From Croceicoccus sp. Ery15 (GTDB lineage Bacteria > Pseudomonadota > Alphaproteobacteria > Sphingomonadales > Sphingomonadaceae), in contig NZ_CP087588.1 in assembly GCF_020985305.1 (NCBI RefSeq), positions 248,001 through 312,000 on the forward strand: a DNA stretch of 64,000 nucleotides. The letters are read 5' to 3'. The position numbers and the translations under genes were made by a program. The first letter of the stretch is position 1; each line of letters starts with the position of its first letter. Of the stretch, positions 27,514-35,431 are shown in pieces. The notes beneath the pieces are model-generated. The model ran no database searches, had not been told where the DNA came from, and worked only from the letters and a program-made list of their open reading frames with translations.

Positions 27514-28675
27514 TCCTTTCGAATCTCAACACTTTCACGAAATCCGCGACGGCGTGCGCCGGCTGTGTGAAAAGTTCCCGGGTGAATATTGGCGCAAGCT
27601 CGACGCTGATCGCGAATATCCGACCTCCTTTGTGGATGCGTTGACGAGCGCTGGCTATCTTTCGGTGCTCATACCCGAGGAATATGGCGGATCAGGTCTG
27701 GGCCTTTCGGCTGCAGTTGCCATCCTTGAGACGATTCAAGCGATGGGTTGCAACGGAGCGGCATGCCATGCCCAGATGTATAACATGGCCATCATCCTCA
27801 GACATGGATCGGATGAGCAAAAGCGCCTTTATCTTCCCGCGATCGCAAGCGGCGCACTGCGCTTGCAGGCTTTCGGCGTAACCGAGCCGGGAAGCGGCTC
27901 CGATACCACTGCGTTAAGGACGACGGCAGTTCGCGATGGGGACTATTTTGTGGTGAGCGGCCAGAAAATCTGGACCAGTCGCGCCGAACACAGCGATCTC
28001 ATGCTGCTGCTAGCGCGGACTTCGCCGCGCGATCAAGTGACGAAGAAAACCGACGGTCTTTCCATATTCATCGTCGATATGAATCAGGCTCGCACCGCGG
28101 GTTCGCTAACGATCCGGCCTATCCGCACCATGATGAACCATGCCACGACGGAACTTTTCTTCGACAGGATGCGCATCCCGGTCGCCAATCTCTTAGGCAA
28201 AGAAGGCAAGGGCTTTCATTGCATCCTTTCGGGCATGAATGCGGAAAGAGTTCTTATTGCTGCCGAATGCGTCGGTGATGCAAAATGGTTTACCCGAAAA
28301 TCCATTGCTTATGCCAATCAACGGGTGGTTTTCGATCGCCCCATTGGCATGAATCAGGGCGTCTCTTTCCCGATCGCGCGAGCCCACGCAAATATGCGCG
28401 CTGCCGAGCTCATGGTCCATGAGGCCGCGCGCCTTTACGAAGCGGGGCTTGAACATGGACCCGAGGCGAACATGGCAAAAATGCTTGCCGCGGACGTAGC
28501 AGTCGAAGCGGGCAACGCCTGCATCCAGACATATGGCGGATATGGCTTTGCTGAGGAATACGACATCGAACGGAAATTTCGAGAGGCCCGCCTTTATCAG
28601 GTGGCACCTGTTTCGACCAATCTCATATTGTCATTCATCGCAGAGCATGTCCTGAAACTACCGCGAAGCTATTGA
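27500..28675 (+). CDS. Acyl-CoA dehydrogenase with catalytic Glu in the isovaleryl/long-chain position
   Basis: This 391-residue flavoprotein has the normal acyl-CoA dehydrogenase layout (VLIPEEYGGSGLGLS; FGVTEPGSGSDTTALRT; SGQKIWTSRAEHSD; CIQTYGGYGFAEEYD). At the usual C-terminal catalytic site, where relatives read YEGT, it has YQVAPVST, so the glutamate is absent there. A glutamate is present in SGMNAERVLIAAE, the position used by isovaleryl-CoA and long-chain acyl-CoA dehydrogenases, so it is probably active. It ends the plus-strand module and is convergent with gcdH. Confidence 0.87.
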   Translation: MQFLSPFESQHFHEIRDGVRRLCEKFPGEYWRKLDADREYPTSFVDALTSAGYLSVLIPEEYGGSGLGLSAAVAILETIQAMGCNGAACHAQMYNMAIILRHGSDEQKRLYLPAIASGALRLQAFGVTEPGSGSDTTALRTTAVRDGDYFVVSGQKIWTSRAEHSDLMLLLARTSPRDQVTKKTDGLSIFIVDMNQARTAGSLTIRPIRTMMNHATTELFFDRMRIPVANLLGKEGKGFHCILSGMNAERVLIAAECVGDAKWFTRKSIAYANQRVVFDRPIGMNQGVSFPIARAHANMRAAELMVHEAARLYEAGLEHGPEANMAKMLAADVAVEAGNACIQTYGGYGFAEEYDIERKFREARLYQVAPVSTNLILSFIAEHVLKLPRSY

Positions 28676-28721
28676 GGCGGCCACCACGCTCCGTCGTTTC
28701 CGCTCACTCGACACAACGATT

Positions 28722-28745
28722 GTTGCTGCGACCAGGCAGCGCAAC
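28722..28745. terminator. Imperfect stem-loop between convergent genes
   Basis: GTTGC at 28722-28726 can pair with GCAAC at 28741-28745, with an inner TGC/GCA pairing and a two-base bulge. It lies in the 94-bp gap between two convergent genes, so it could serve both strands. There is no clear T-run, so the call is weak. Confidence 0.3.
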
Positions 28746-28769
28746 ACTGAAGAAGGAAGGTGGCCTGCC

Positions 28770-29954
28770 CTAGAATGCGGCAATGCCAGTGAGTGCTCGA
28801 CCAAGGATGAGCGCGTGCACATCGTGCGTGCCTTCATAGGTGTTGACGGTTTCCAGATTCACCATGTGCCGCATGACTTGATATTCATCGCTGATGCCAT
28901 TACCGCCGTGCATGTCTCGGGCATGGCGCGCAATATCAAGCGATTTTCCGACATTGTTACGCTTGACGAGAGAGACCATCTCCGGCGCGAACCTGCCTTC
29001 ATCCATTAGGCGGCCGACACGCAATGAGGCTTGCAACCCTAGCGCAATGTCTGTTTGCATATCGGCGAGCTTCTTTTGATAGAGTTGGTTGGAGGCAAGC
29101 GGCTTTCCAAACTGGTGCCGATCAAGCCCATATTGGCGGGCTGCGTGCATGCAATATTCTGCTGCGCCGAGCGCTCCCCAACTGATCCCATAGCGTGCGC
29201 GGTTTAGGCAATCGAAGGGGCCCTTGAGACCCTGGACCCCGGGGAGCAAGGCTTCTTCGTCAACCTCAACCTCATCCATCACGATCATGCCGGTGGTCGA
29301 GGCGCGCAGGCTGAGCTTGCCCTTGATCTTGGGAGCGGAAAGCCCCTTCAGGCCCTTTTCAAGCACGAAGCCGCAAATGGCCCCATCATGTGCTTCGCTC
29401 TTTGCCCAGACGACAAAGACGTCGGCGAAAGGAGCATTCGAAATCCATGTTTTGATGCCGGAAAGGACATAGCCACCATCAATCCTCTTCGCGATTGTGC
29501 GCATGCCCGCAGGATCAGATCCCGCATCAGGTTCTGTCAGGCCGAAGCAGCCGATCAGCGAGCCTGCGGCTAGGCCAGGCAGATATTTAAACCGCTGTTC
29601 CTCCGAGCCGAAAGCAAAAATCGGATACATGACGAGCGAGCTTTGCACCGATGCCATTGAACGATAGCCCGAATCCACGCGCTCAATCTCGCGCGCGATC
29701 AGACCGTAGGAGACATAGCCAGCTCCAGCACCGCCATAAGACTGTGGGATCGTCGCTCCAAGCAAGCCGGCTTGTCCCATGAGTGGAAACAACTCTGCTG
29801 CATCCAGCTCTTCGCGGAAGGCATTGATGACCCGGGGCTGAAGTTCGCCTTGCGCGAAGCCATGAGCCGCATCACGCACCATTCGTTCTTCTTCAGTCAG
29901 TTGATCGTCAAAGTTGAAGGGATCGCTCCAATCAAACCGTGCCATCTCGATCAT
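28770..29954 (-). CDS. gcdH: Glutaryl-CoA dehydrogenase
   Basis: This roughly 394-residue acyl-CoA dehydrogenase matches GcdH, which oxidises and decarboxylates glutaryl-CoA to crotonyl-CoA. Recognisable stretches are [54 protein letters not shown], and [20 protein letters not shown] with the catalytic glutamate. The start is uncertain: ATG at 29954, ATG at 29945 or GTG at 29963 are all in frame; the conserved part begins at the MARFDW methionine. A perfect 10-bp palindrome (ATGATATCAT, 29971-29980) lies just upstream. It is convergent with the acyl-CoA module and could receive a glutaryl-CoA-like product from it. Confidence 0.92.
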   Translation of the reverse strand: MIEMARFDWSDPFNFDDQLTEEERMVRDAAHGFAQGELQPRVINAFREELDAAELFPLMGQAGLLGATIPQSYGGAGAGYVSYGLIAREIERVDSGYRSMASVQSSLVMYPIFAFGSEEQRFKYLPGLAAGSLIGCFGLTEPDAGSDPAGMRTIAKRIDGGYVLSGIKTWISNAPFADVFVVWAKSEAHDGAICGFVLEKGLKGLSAPKIKGKLSLRASTTGMIVMDEVEVDEEALLPGVQGLKGPFDCLNRARYGISWGALGAAEYCMHAARQYGLDRHQFGKPLASNQLYQKKLADMQTDIALGLQASLRVGRLMDEGRFAPEMVSLVKRNNVGKSLDIARHARDMHGGNGISDEYQVMRHMVNLETVNTYEGTHDVHALILGRALTGIAAF

Positions 29955-29966
29955 AAATTCCACTCG

Positions 29967-30272
29967 TCATATGATATCATTCGGTTCAGATGCAGTAATG
30001 GCGAGGAGTTCTTCAAGCGTTACCGCGAACCTTGTGAGTTGGACAAATCCCGAAAGTGAAACAATCCACGCAAATACCCGCATGCGGTTGTAGCGAGCTG
30101 AAATTCCCCCGAAGGCTACCCTGCCGAGCATAAGGCCAACCGGGCCAGCGAGGAAAACTGGGCCAAAAGCGCTTTTGTCGAGCAGCGAAGCGGAACCGAA
30201 CACCAGTGCAATCAAGCGATAAATTGCGCGTCGTAGCCATAGATAACGACGACTATCCAACACAAGGTGCGT
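29967..30272 (-). pseudogene. Decayed fragment of an AAHS-type MFS aromatic-acid transporter
   Basis: Read on the minus strand, one frame gives TLCWIVVVIYGYDAQFIA followed by a stop, like the first helix of an aromatic acid:H+ symporter. A second frame then gives AFGPVFLAGPVGLMLG and VAFGGISARYNRMRVFAW, matching the second helix, the conserved loop and the third helix. The frame change, the stop and the loss of everything beyond about helix 3 show a broken gene. It fills most of the otherwise empty stretch between gcdH and the cytochrome gene. I see nothing else in 30273-30371. Confidence 0.6.
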
Positions 30273-30371
30273 CCTCAATATGGCGACTGGCTATCCGCAT
30301 ACTCCTTTGGCGTCGCACCAAGTTCAGCCATAGGAACCCTGTTGATCTTTCTCGCCCATTTTGATTTAAGT

Positions 30372-30737
30372 TTACGGTGTTTTGTTTTTGGCGGGTTGAG
30401 CCTTCGCGGGGGGAAGCTTCTGCGCCATGATGTGATCGTAGATCTGCTTGATTTCCGTGTCCGACAATTCGGTCGGGCGGAACGGCGGCATTTCGATCAG
30501 GCCCTGGCGAACGACCGAATGTAGGTAATCGTAATCTAAGTCCTTGCGACCGATGAGCGAAGGCACCGGAGCACCTTTTTCGGCCAGCAGCATGGTGCCA
30601 CCGTGGCCCGGGCCGGGGTTGTGGCAACCTGCGCAGTAACGCTCATAATTCTCCGCGCCATCCGCGACCACTTCGCCTTGCTTGGACGAACAGGCGCCAA
30701 GAGTGGCGAGGAGCGAAAGGACGAGGAGCTTGTTCAT
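30372..30737 (-). CDS. Lipoprotein c-type cytochrome, putative electron acceptor of 4-alkylphenol dehydrogenase
   Basis: This 121-residue protein has a lipoprotein signal peptide (MNKLLVLSLLATLGACSS, lipobox LGAC) and one haem c site, CAGCH, with a downstream methionine in EMPPFRPTELSDTEI as likely sixth ligand. It is probably membrane-anchored on the periplasmic side. In 4-cresol dehydrogenase and eugenol hydroxylase, a small cytochrome c of this kind takes electrons from a VAO-family flavoprotein, and such a flavoprotein gene lies 31 bp upstream on the same strand. It is the only cytochrome in the window although there are two flavoproteins. Confidence 0.86.
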   Translation of the reverse strand: MNKLLVLSLLATLGACSSKQGEVVADGAENYERYCAGCHNPGPGHGGTMLLAEKGAPVPSLIGRKDLDYDYLHSVVRQGLIEMPPFRPTELSDTEIKQIYDHIMAQKLPPAKAQPAKNKTP

Positions 30738-30768
30738 TGTACCTCCGCAGGCATGGCGACGCATCGGC

Positions 30769-32235
30769 TCAGACCGAGGCAAAGATCGAGTTGGGATCGA
30801 GCGCCTGCTTGACCCGCGCATGCAGGGCCGAGCGGCCACCCTTTTCATAGGTCTTGGCAACCGCCGCCCCCAGCCCGGGGTCGGTCAGGATCTGGCCGAA
30901 GCCGGCCTCGGCCTGCGCGGCGATCAGGGCTTCGGCGCAAGTCTTGGCCCGTGCCGCATCCTCGCCCTTCCCGGCGGCATGGGACAGTACTTGGCGATGG
31001 TTGGCCGAACGCCAGATCGCGGTGGTTTCGCCAACGAAGTCGAAGCCGTTCTTGGCACAGATATCGCGCGACAGTTCATAAAGCTTGACGGCTTCCTCGC
31101 CATCCACAGGGCTGACCGGGTTGACCGTAAGCGCCATGTCGCCGCTCCAGCCCGCGGTCCTGGCCGGGGGATCGGTCACGACGCCGGTCATCGAGCCCAT
31201 CCGCCATGCCCACAGCTTGGGATCCACGCCCTTGCCATCGACGATGACCCTGGCGCCGCTGATCGACGAAAACGCGCCCTTGACCATGTCCCACAGGATC
31301 GCGACGTTGTCTGGCAACCCATAGAGCGAGCCATAGAGGTTCCAGTAGCCAAGGCCGAGTGATTCGCCCGCGGCTTTGACCGCGCTCGCCGCCATCGGCC
31401 CCTGGCCTTCAAAGTCGGCGCGGCGCTTGCCGAGCAGGGCCGCTTCGTGAAGCGCATTGCCCACCGCGACGCCATTGGCCACCACCATGTTGAGCTTGAG
31501 TGGCCCGAGCACATCCAGCAATGGGCCAAGATCGTCCTCTTTGGGAACCGCGACCATGAAGGTCTGGTGCGCCGGAGGCTGCGGCATCATCCACATCCCG
31601 ACCTTGGTCACTACCCCGAAATCGGACTGGGTGAACAGCCCATCAACCCACGGGCCATAGCCGAACTTGAACAGCTGCCAGCAGGTGCTCTTGGGCATGG
31701 CACCCATGCCGGTTCGCACCATCTTGCCATCAGCCAGCATCACCTCGAGCCCGCACTGCATCAGGAAGTGATCGGAATAGGGGGTGTAGCCGGGGCGCCG
31801 GTTGATGAAACTGGCGGCCACGCTTTCATCGGGATTGCCGGGAAAGTCGACCCACAGCTTAATCCCCTTTTCCTTGATGTGGGCATCGAGCTGGCGGAAG
31901 GTGACGCCCGGTTCGACCAGGCAGGTGGCCAGTTCGTCATTGACCTCGAGGACCTTGTTCATCTTCTGCAGGTCAAGCACGATCACCTTGTCCTGTACGG
32001 CTTTTTCAAGTCCGTAGGCGCCGTTGCAGACCGTCTGGACCACACCGCCGCTGGTGCGCGCGGCTTCCAGCACCCTGGCGAGCTGGGCTTCATCGGCCGG
32101 AAGCACCACGCCTGCCGGTACCATCCCCGGGGCAGCATAGCGGGCCAGGGTCTGCGGGCTGGTATCGACGGTCTCCTTGCCCAGTGCCTGGGTGAGGGTG
32201 CCGAGCGTGGCCGTCTGGCGGGCTTGATCGATCAT
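30769..32235 (-). CDS. FAD-linked oxidoreductase, VAO/4-cresol dehydrogenase family (copy 1)
   Basis: This roughly 488-residue flavoprotein has an N-terminal FAD-binding PCMH domain and a C-terminal substrate domain as in 4-cresol dehydrogenase, vanillyl-alcohol oxidase and eugenol hydroxylase. Visible stretches are VLEVNDELATCLVEPGVTFR, RRPGYTPYSDHFLMQCGLEV and VDGLFTQSDFGVVTKVGMWM, the last being highly typical. Such enzymes oxidise the benzylic carbon of 4-alkylphenols or 4-hydroxybenzyl alcohols through a quinone methide. I used the ATG at 32235; the frame is open upstream. The cytochrome gene follows directly, so it is the likely electron acceptor. Confidence 0.86.
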   Translation of the reverse strand: MIDQARQTATLGTLTQALGKETVDTSPQTLARYAAPGMVPAGVVLPADEAQLARVLEAARTSGGVVQTVCNGAYGLEKAVQDKVIVLDLQKMNKVLEVNDELATCLVEPGVTFRQLDAHIKEKGIKLWVDFPGNPDESVAASFINRRPGYTPYSDHFLMQCGLEVMLADGKMVRTGMGAMPKSTCWQLFKFGYGPWVDGLFTQSDFGVVTKVGMWMMPQPPAHQTFMVAVPKEDDLGPLLDVLGPLKLNMVVANGVAVGNALHEAALLGKRRADFEGQGPMAASAVKAAGESLGLGYWNLYGSLYGLPDNVAILWDMVKGAFSSISGARVIVDGKGVDPKLWAWRMGSMTGVVTDPPARTAGWSGDMALTVNPVSPVDGEEAVKLYELSRDICAKNGFDFVGETTAIWRSANHRQVLSHAAGKGEDAARAKTCAEALIAAQAEAGFGQILTDPGLGAAVAKTYEKGGRSALHARVKQALDPNSIFASV

Positions 32236-32248
32236 GGCGTTGGGAGCC

Positions 32249-32473
32249 TTATTGCTGGAGAATCTTGGGATAACGTTGGAGATCGCCGGCATCGACGGCA
32301 AAATCGGCCGAGCGCGCAGCAGGGTCGATCGCGCGGGCCGGTTCGCTGTCGCGCCAGGAAAAGTTGCAGGTCGGGCAGCGCAGGATCGTCCACACGACCT
32401 CGCCGTCCTGCCTGCCCTGATGATCGGTGACAGCGCCGCTCGATTTGCAGCGCCCGCAGACGGTGGTGGTCAT
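32249..32473 (-). CDS. vdcD: Zinc-ribbon subunit D of hydroxyarylic acid decarboxylase
   Basis: This 74-residue protein has CGRCKSSG and CPTCNFSWRDSEP, a Cys4 zinc ribbon whose CxxCxxxWRDxEP ending is the mark of the small D subunit of reversible hydroxyarylic acid decarboxylases (VdcD/ShdD). It overlaps the UbiD-family gene by four bases, matching the C-D gene order of vdc clusters. Its role is accessory and poorly defined. Confidence 0.88.
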   Translation of the reverse strand: MTTTVCGRCKSSGAVTDHQGRQDGEVVWTILRCPTCNFSWRDSEPARAIDPAARSADFAVDAGDLQRYPKILQQ

Positions 32474-33924
32474 GACAGGGCTCCCAGCTGCATTTCGCGG
32501 ATCCGCTTGCTCAGGGCGTCGATCTCGTCCCCGGTTGGCGGGGTGACAAGGTGCGCTTCACCCACCGGATCGGGCGGGAGATAGCTGGTCGCGTCGATGA
32601 TAAGGCGGTGCCCCTTGCCTGGGATCACTGCCGAAGGATCGATCGGAACGGCAGGCATGTTGGGCAGCACGATGATATCGTCTGCACGGGTGCGGGTCGA
32701 AAGCGCCCACATCACCTGGTTGAGATCGAACGGATCGACATCGGCATCGACCATGATCAGGTTCTTGAGGTACATCACGCCGTGCGGCGTGCTCAGCGCG
32801 CGCAGCGCGACCGTCTTGGCAAAGCCGGCCATGCGGTTCTTGACCGAGATGATCCCGGTCAGTCCGTGCTGGTAAAGCGCGTTGACCGCGGTGACTTCGG
32901 GGAAGCTCTCGCGCAGCTGGGCATAGATCGGGGCGGAGGTGTGCAGGCCGATCAGGGTATCGTGCTCGGTCCAGCCGCGCCCGATGTAGATGTTCTCGAA
33001 GATTGGATCGCGCCGGTGGGACACCGCTGTGACCTTGAAGATCGGCGCCTTGCGCACGCCGCTGTAGGAACCGGGAAATTCGCCGAACGGCCCTTCCAGC
33101 TCGCGTTCTCCCAGTTGCAGCTCGGCCTCGATCACGATTTCGCTGTCGGCCAGGATGTCGATCCCGTTGCCCGATTTGGTCAGCCGCATCGGCGCGCCCA
33201 TCATCGCCGAGGCATAGGAATATTCCGATTCCTCGTAGCCGATCGGGGTGGCAGCAAACACCGCAAGGCCGGGATGATTGCCCAGCATGACCGCAATCTT
33301 GAGCGGAACGCCTTCCCGTTCGGCCGCCATGATCTGACGTCCCATGTCGTGGGAGGGGATCGTCATCAGGGTGAAACTGTCCGGCCCCTGGATCTGCAGG
33401 CGATAGATGCCGACATTCTGCTTGCCGAAATTGTCTGGATCGAGCGGATCGCGCGAGGCGACCGAGGCCTTGCCGATGTAGAAGCCGCCATCATATTCGT
33501 TGATCCGATAGACCGGGAGGACATCGTAAAGGTTGATGTCCTGTTCGATCCGGCATTCGTGCACCGGGGCCTGGGCTTCGGGAACAGAGCTGATCTGCGC
33601 TTCCTGATCGCCCCAGCGGCCGGCGATCTCGAAGAACAGCTCGCGGATTGTCGTGCCTTTGGGGCGGCCCAGCAGCAGGGCGATGTTGTCCCACGAACCA
33701 TGAACGCCCACCGCCAGGCGCTTGCCGGGATAGCCGGTGATGTTGTCGAACACGATCGCCGGCGCGCCGTTGGCATCGCGTGAGGCGGCAACCGCAATGT
33801 TGCGCACGCCGGGTTCGGGCATCACCGGATCGCTCCAGGTGATGGCCTGGCCCGAATCCTCGAGCAGTTCGAGGAAATCGCGCAGCGAGGAGATCGACCG
33901 GGCGCGGTTGGGAAGATCGTTCAT
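32470..33924 (-). CDS. vdcC: UbiD-family non-oxidative hydroxyarylic acid decarboxylase (subunit C)
   Basis: This 484-residue protein is a UbiD-type enzyme that needs prenylated FMN. It begins SLRDFLELLEDSGQAITW and contains EGPFGEFPGSYSGVRKAP, the conserved PFGEF segment of the active site, and ends with a typical dimerisation region. Together with the zinc-ribbon D subunit and a UbiX gene upstream it should decarboxylate a 4-hydroxybenzoate-type acid (vanillate, 4-hydroxybenzoate or protocatechuate) to the phenol, or run in reverse. The ALDH upstream would provide the acid. Confidence 0.9.
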   Translation of the reverse strand: MNDLPNRARSISSLRDFLELLEDSGQAITWSDPVMPEPGVRNIAVAASRDANGAPAIVFDNITGYPGKRLAVGVHGSWDNIALLLGRPKGTTIRELFFEIAGRWGDQEAQISSVPEAQAPVHECRIEQDINLYDVLPVYRINEYDGGFYIGKASVASRDPLDPDNFGKQNVGIYRLQIQGPDSFTLMTIPSHDMGRQIMAAEREGVPLKIAVMLGNHPGLAVFAATPIGYEESEYSYASAMMGAPMRLTKSGNGIDILADSEIVIEAELQLGERELEGPFGEFPGSYSGVRKAPIFKVTAVSHRRDPIFENIYIGRGWTEHDTLIGLHTSAPIYAQLRESFPEVTAVNALYQHGLTGIISVKNRMAGFAKTVALRALSTPHGVMYLKNLIMVDADVDPFDLNQVMWALSTRTRADDIIVLPNMPAVPIDPSAVIPGKGHRLIIDATSYLPPDPVGEAHLVTPPTGDEIDALSKRIREMQLGALS

Positions 33925-33943
33925 TGCCGTTGCATCCCGCCTG

Positions 33944-35389
33944 TCAGTGTCCGCCCGCGCCCGCAGTCGCCGACTGCATCGTGACCCATTTCCATTCGGT
34001 CATGATTTCGAGATCGGCTTCGGTCCCTTCGCGGCCAAAACCCGATGCCTTGGTCCCGCCGAACGGAACGTGCGGCTCGTCGTGCAGGGTCGGCGCGTTG
34101 ATGTGGACCATCCCCGCTTCGGCCCGCTGGGCAAAGGCCAGCGCCTTGTCGAGATCGCGGGTGAAGATCGAGGCGCTGAGGCCGTATTCGGTGTTGTTGG
34201 CGAGTTCGAGCGCCTCCTCGAGCGTGTCGAACGGATAAAGCGAGGTCACCGGCCCGAAGGTCTCTTCTTCGAAGACCGTCATTTCCGACGTGACTCCACG
34301 CAGCACCGTGGCGGAACAGCAGTTCCCGTCCCATTCGCCGCCGGCAAGTACCTCGGCGCCCTTGGCGCGGGCATCGTCGATGTGGCGGCGGACGCGGTCG
34401 CGCTGGCGCTCCGAAATGATCGGCCCCAGCATGGTGGTCGGCTCGCGCAGTTCGCCGCTCTTGGCGCGGCCTGTCGCGGCGGCGAAAGCTTCAGCGAACT
34501 GGTCGAAGATCGACCGTTCCACATAGATCCGCGAAGCCCCCATGCAGACCTGGCCCTGGTACATGAAGATGCTGAACAGCGCGGCGTTGACCGCCTTGTC
34601 CAGATCGGCATCGGCGCAGATCACCAGCGGGCTCTTGCCGCCCAGCTCCAGCGTGTACTTCTTGAGGTTGCGGGCCGCGATTTCGGCAATGTGCTTGCCG
34701 ACGCGCGAGGACCCGGTGAAGGTTATCGATGCGACCTTGGGATGGCCGGTCAGCACGTCGCCGATCTCCGCGCCATTGCCGTAGACCACGTTGAACAAGC
34801 CGTCGGGAACGCCGGCCTCCTTCCACAATTTAGCGAGCAGATCGGCGATCATTGGCGCGGATTCCGAGGGTAGCAGCACGAAGGCGTTGCCTGTGGCCAG
34901 GGCCATGGCTGACTGTTTGATCCCCTTGATCAGCGGCACGTTGAACGGGGTAATCCCGGCGACCACACCGACCGGCTGGCGCAGGCTCATGCTGAACCGC
35001 CCAAGGGTGTCCGAAGGGATCGTTTCCCCCCGAATCCGGCGCGGCACGCCGATCGCCGCGCGCAGGAAGCTGACCGCGAAGCGGGTTTCGAACCCGGCCT
35101 TGGCGATCGGCGAACCGATTTCGTCGACCAGCACGTCGGCGAATTTGGCGGTATCGCGCTCCATGATTTCGGCGGCTTTCGCGATCCATGCTTCGCGCAC
35201 CGGTGCGGGCAGATCGCGATGTTTCAGATAAGCCTGATAGGCGGTTTCGACCGCGCGGTTCACGTCATCGGCGGTGCCGGCCGGCACCCGCGAATAGACC
35301 GAATCGTCGACCGGATTGAGGTCGTCGAAGTAGGCACCGTTCGATGCGGCAACGGCGCCTCCGCCAATCCAGTGTTCAAGTTGGGTCAT
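33944..35389 (-). CDS. NAD(P)-dependent aldehyde dehydrogenase, vanillin/benzaldehyde dehydrogenase-like
   Basis: This 481-residue protein has the ALDH hallmarks: VVAGITPFNVPLIKG near the cofactor site, FTGSSRVGKHIAEIAAR, the general-base glutamate in [11 protein letters not shown] and the nucleophilic cysteine in YQGQVCMGASRIYVE. The GITPFNVPL form is common in aromatic aldehyde dehydrogenases. Its position between a 4-alkylphenol-type flavoprotein and a hydroxyarylic decarboxylase makes a 4-hydroxybenzaldehyde or vanillin the probable substrate. It lies 19 bp before the UbiD gene. Confidence 0.89.
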   Translation of the reverse strand: MTQLEHWIGGGAVAASNGAYFDDLNPVDDSVYSRVPAGTADDVNRAVETAYQAYLKHRDLPAPVREAWIAKAAEIMERDTAKFADVLVDEIGSPIAKAGFETRFAVSFLRAAIGVPRRIRGETIPSDTLGRFSMSLRQPVGVVAGITPFNVPLIKGIKQSAMALATGNAFVLLPSESAPMIADLLAKLWKEAGVPDGLFNVVYGNGAEIGDVLTGHPKVASITFTGSSRVGKHIAEIAARNLKKYTLELGGKSPLVICADADLDKAVNAALFSIFMYQGQVCMGASRIYVERSIFDQFAEAFAAATGRAKSGELREPTTMLGPIISERQRDRVRRHIDDARAKGAEVLAGGEWDGNCCSATVLRGVTSEMTVFEEETFGPVTSLYPFDTLEEALELANNTEYGLSASIFTRDLDKALAFAQRAEAGMVHINAPTLHDEPHVPFGGTKASGFGREGTEADLEIMTEWKWVTMQSATAGAGGH

Positions 35390-35431
35390 GGTCTCTCGAT
35401 CCTTGTATTCGTCTTGCAGGCGGTCGTACGC

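Noticed and set aside
28679..28765. GGCCACC / GGTGGCC inverted repeat with a long loop
   Set aside because: The loop is over 70 bases, so a stable terminator or operator is unlikely; it may be chance in GC-rich DNA.
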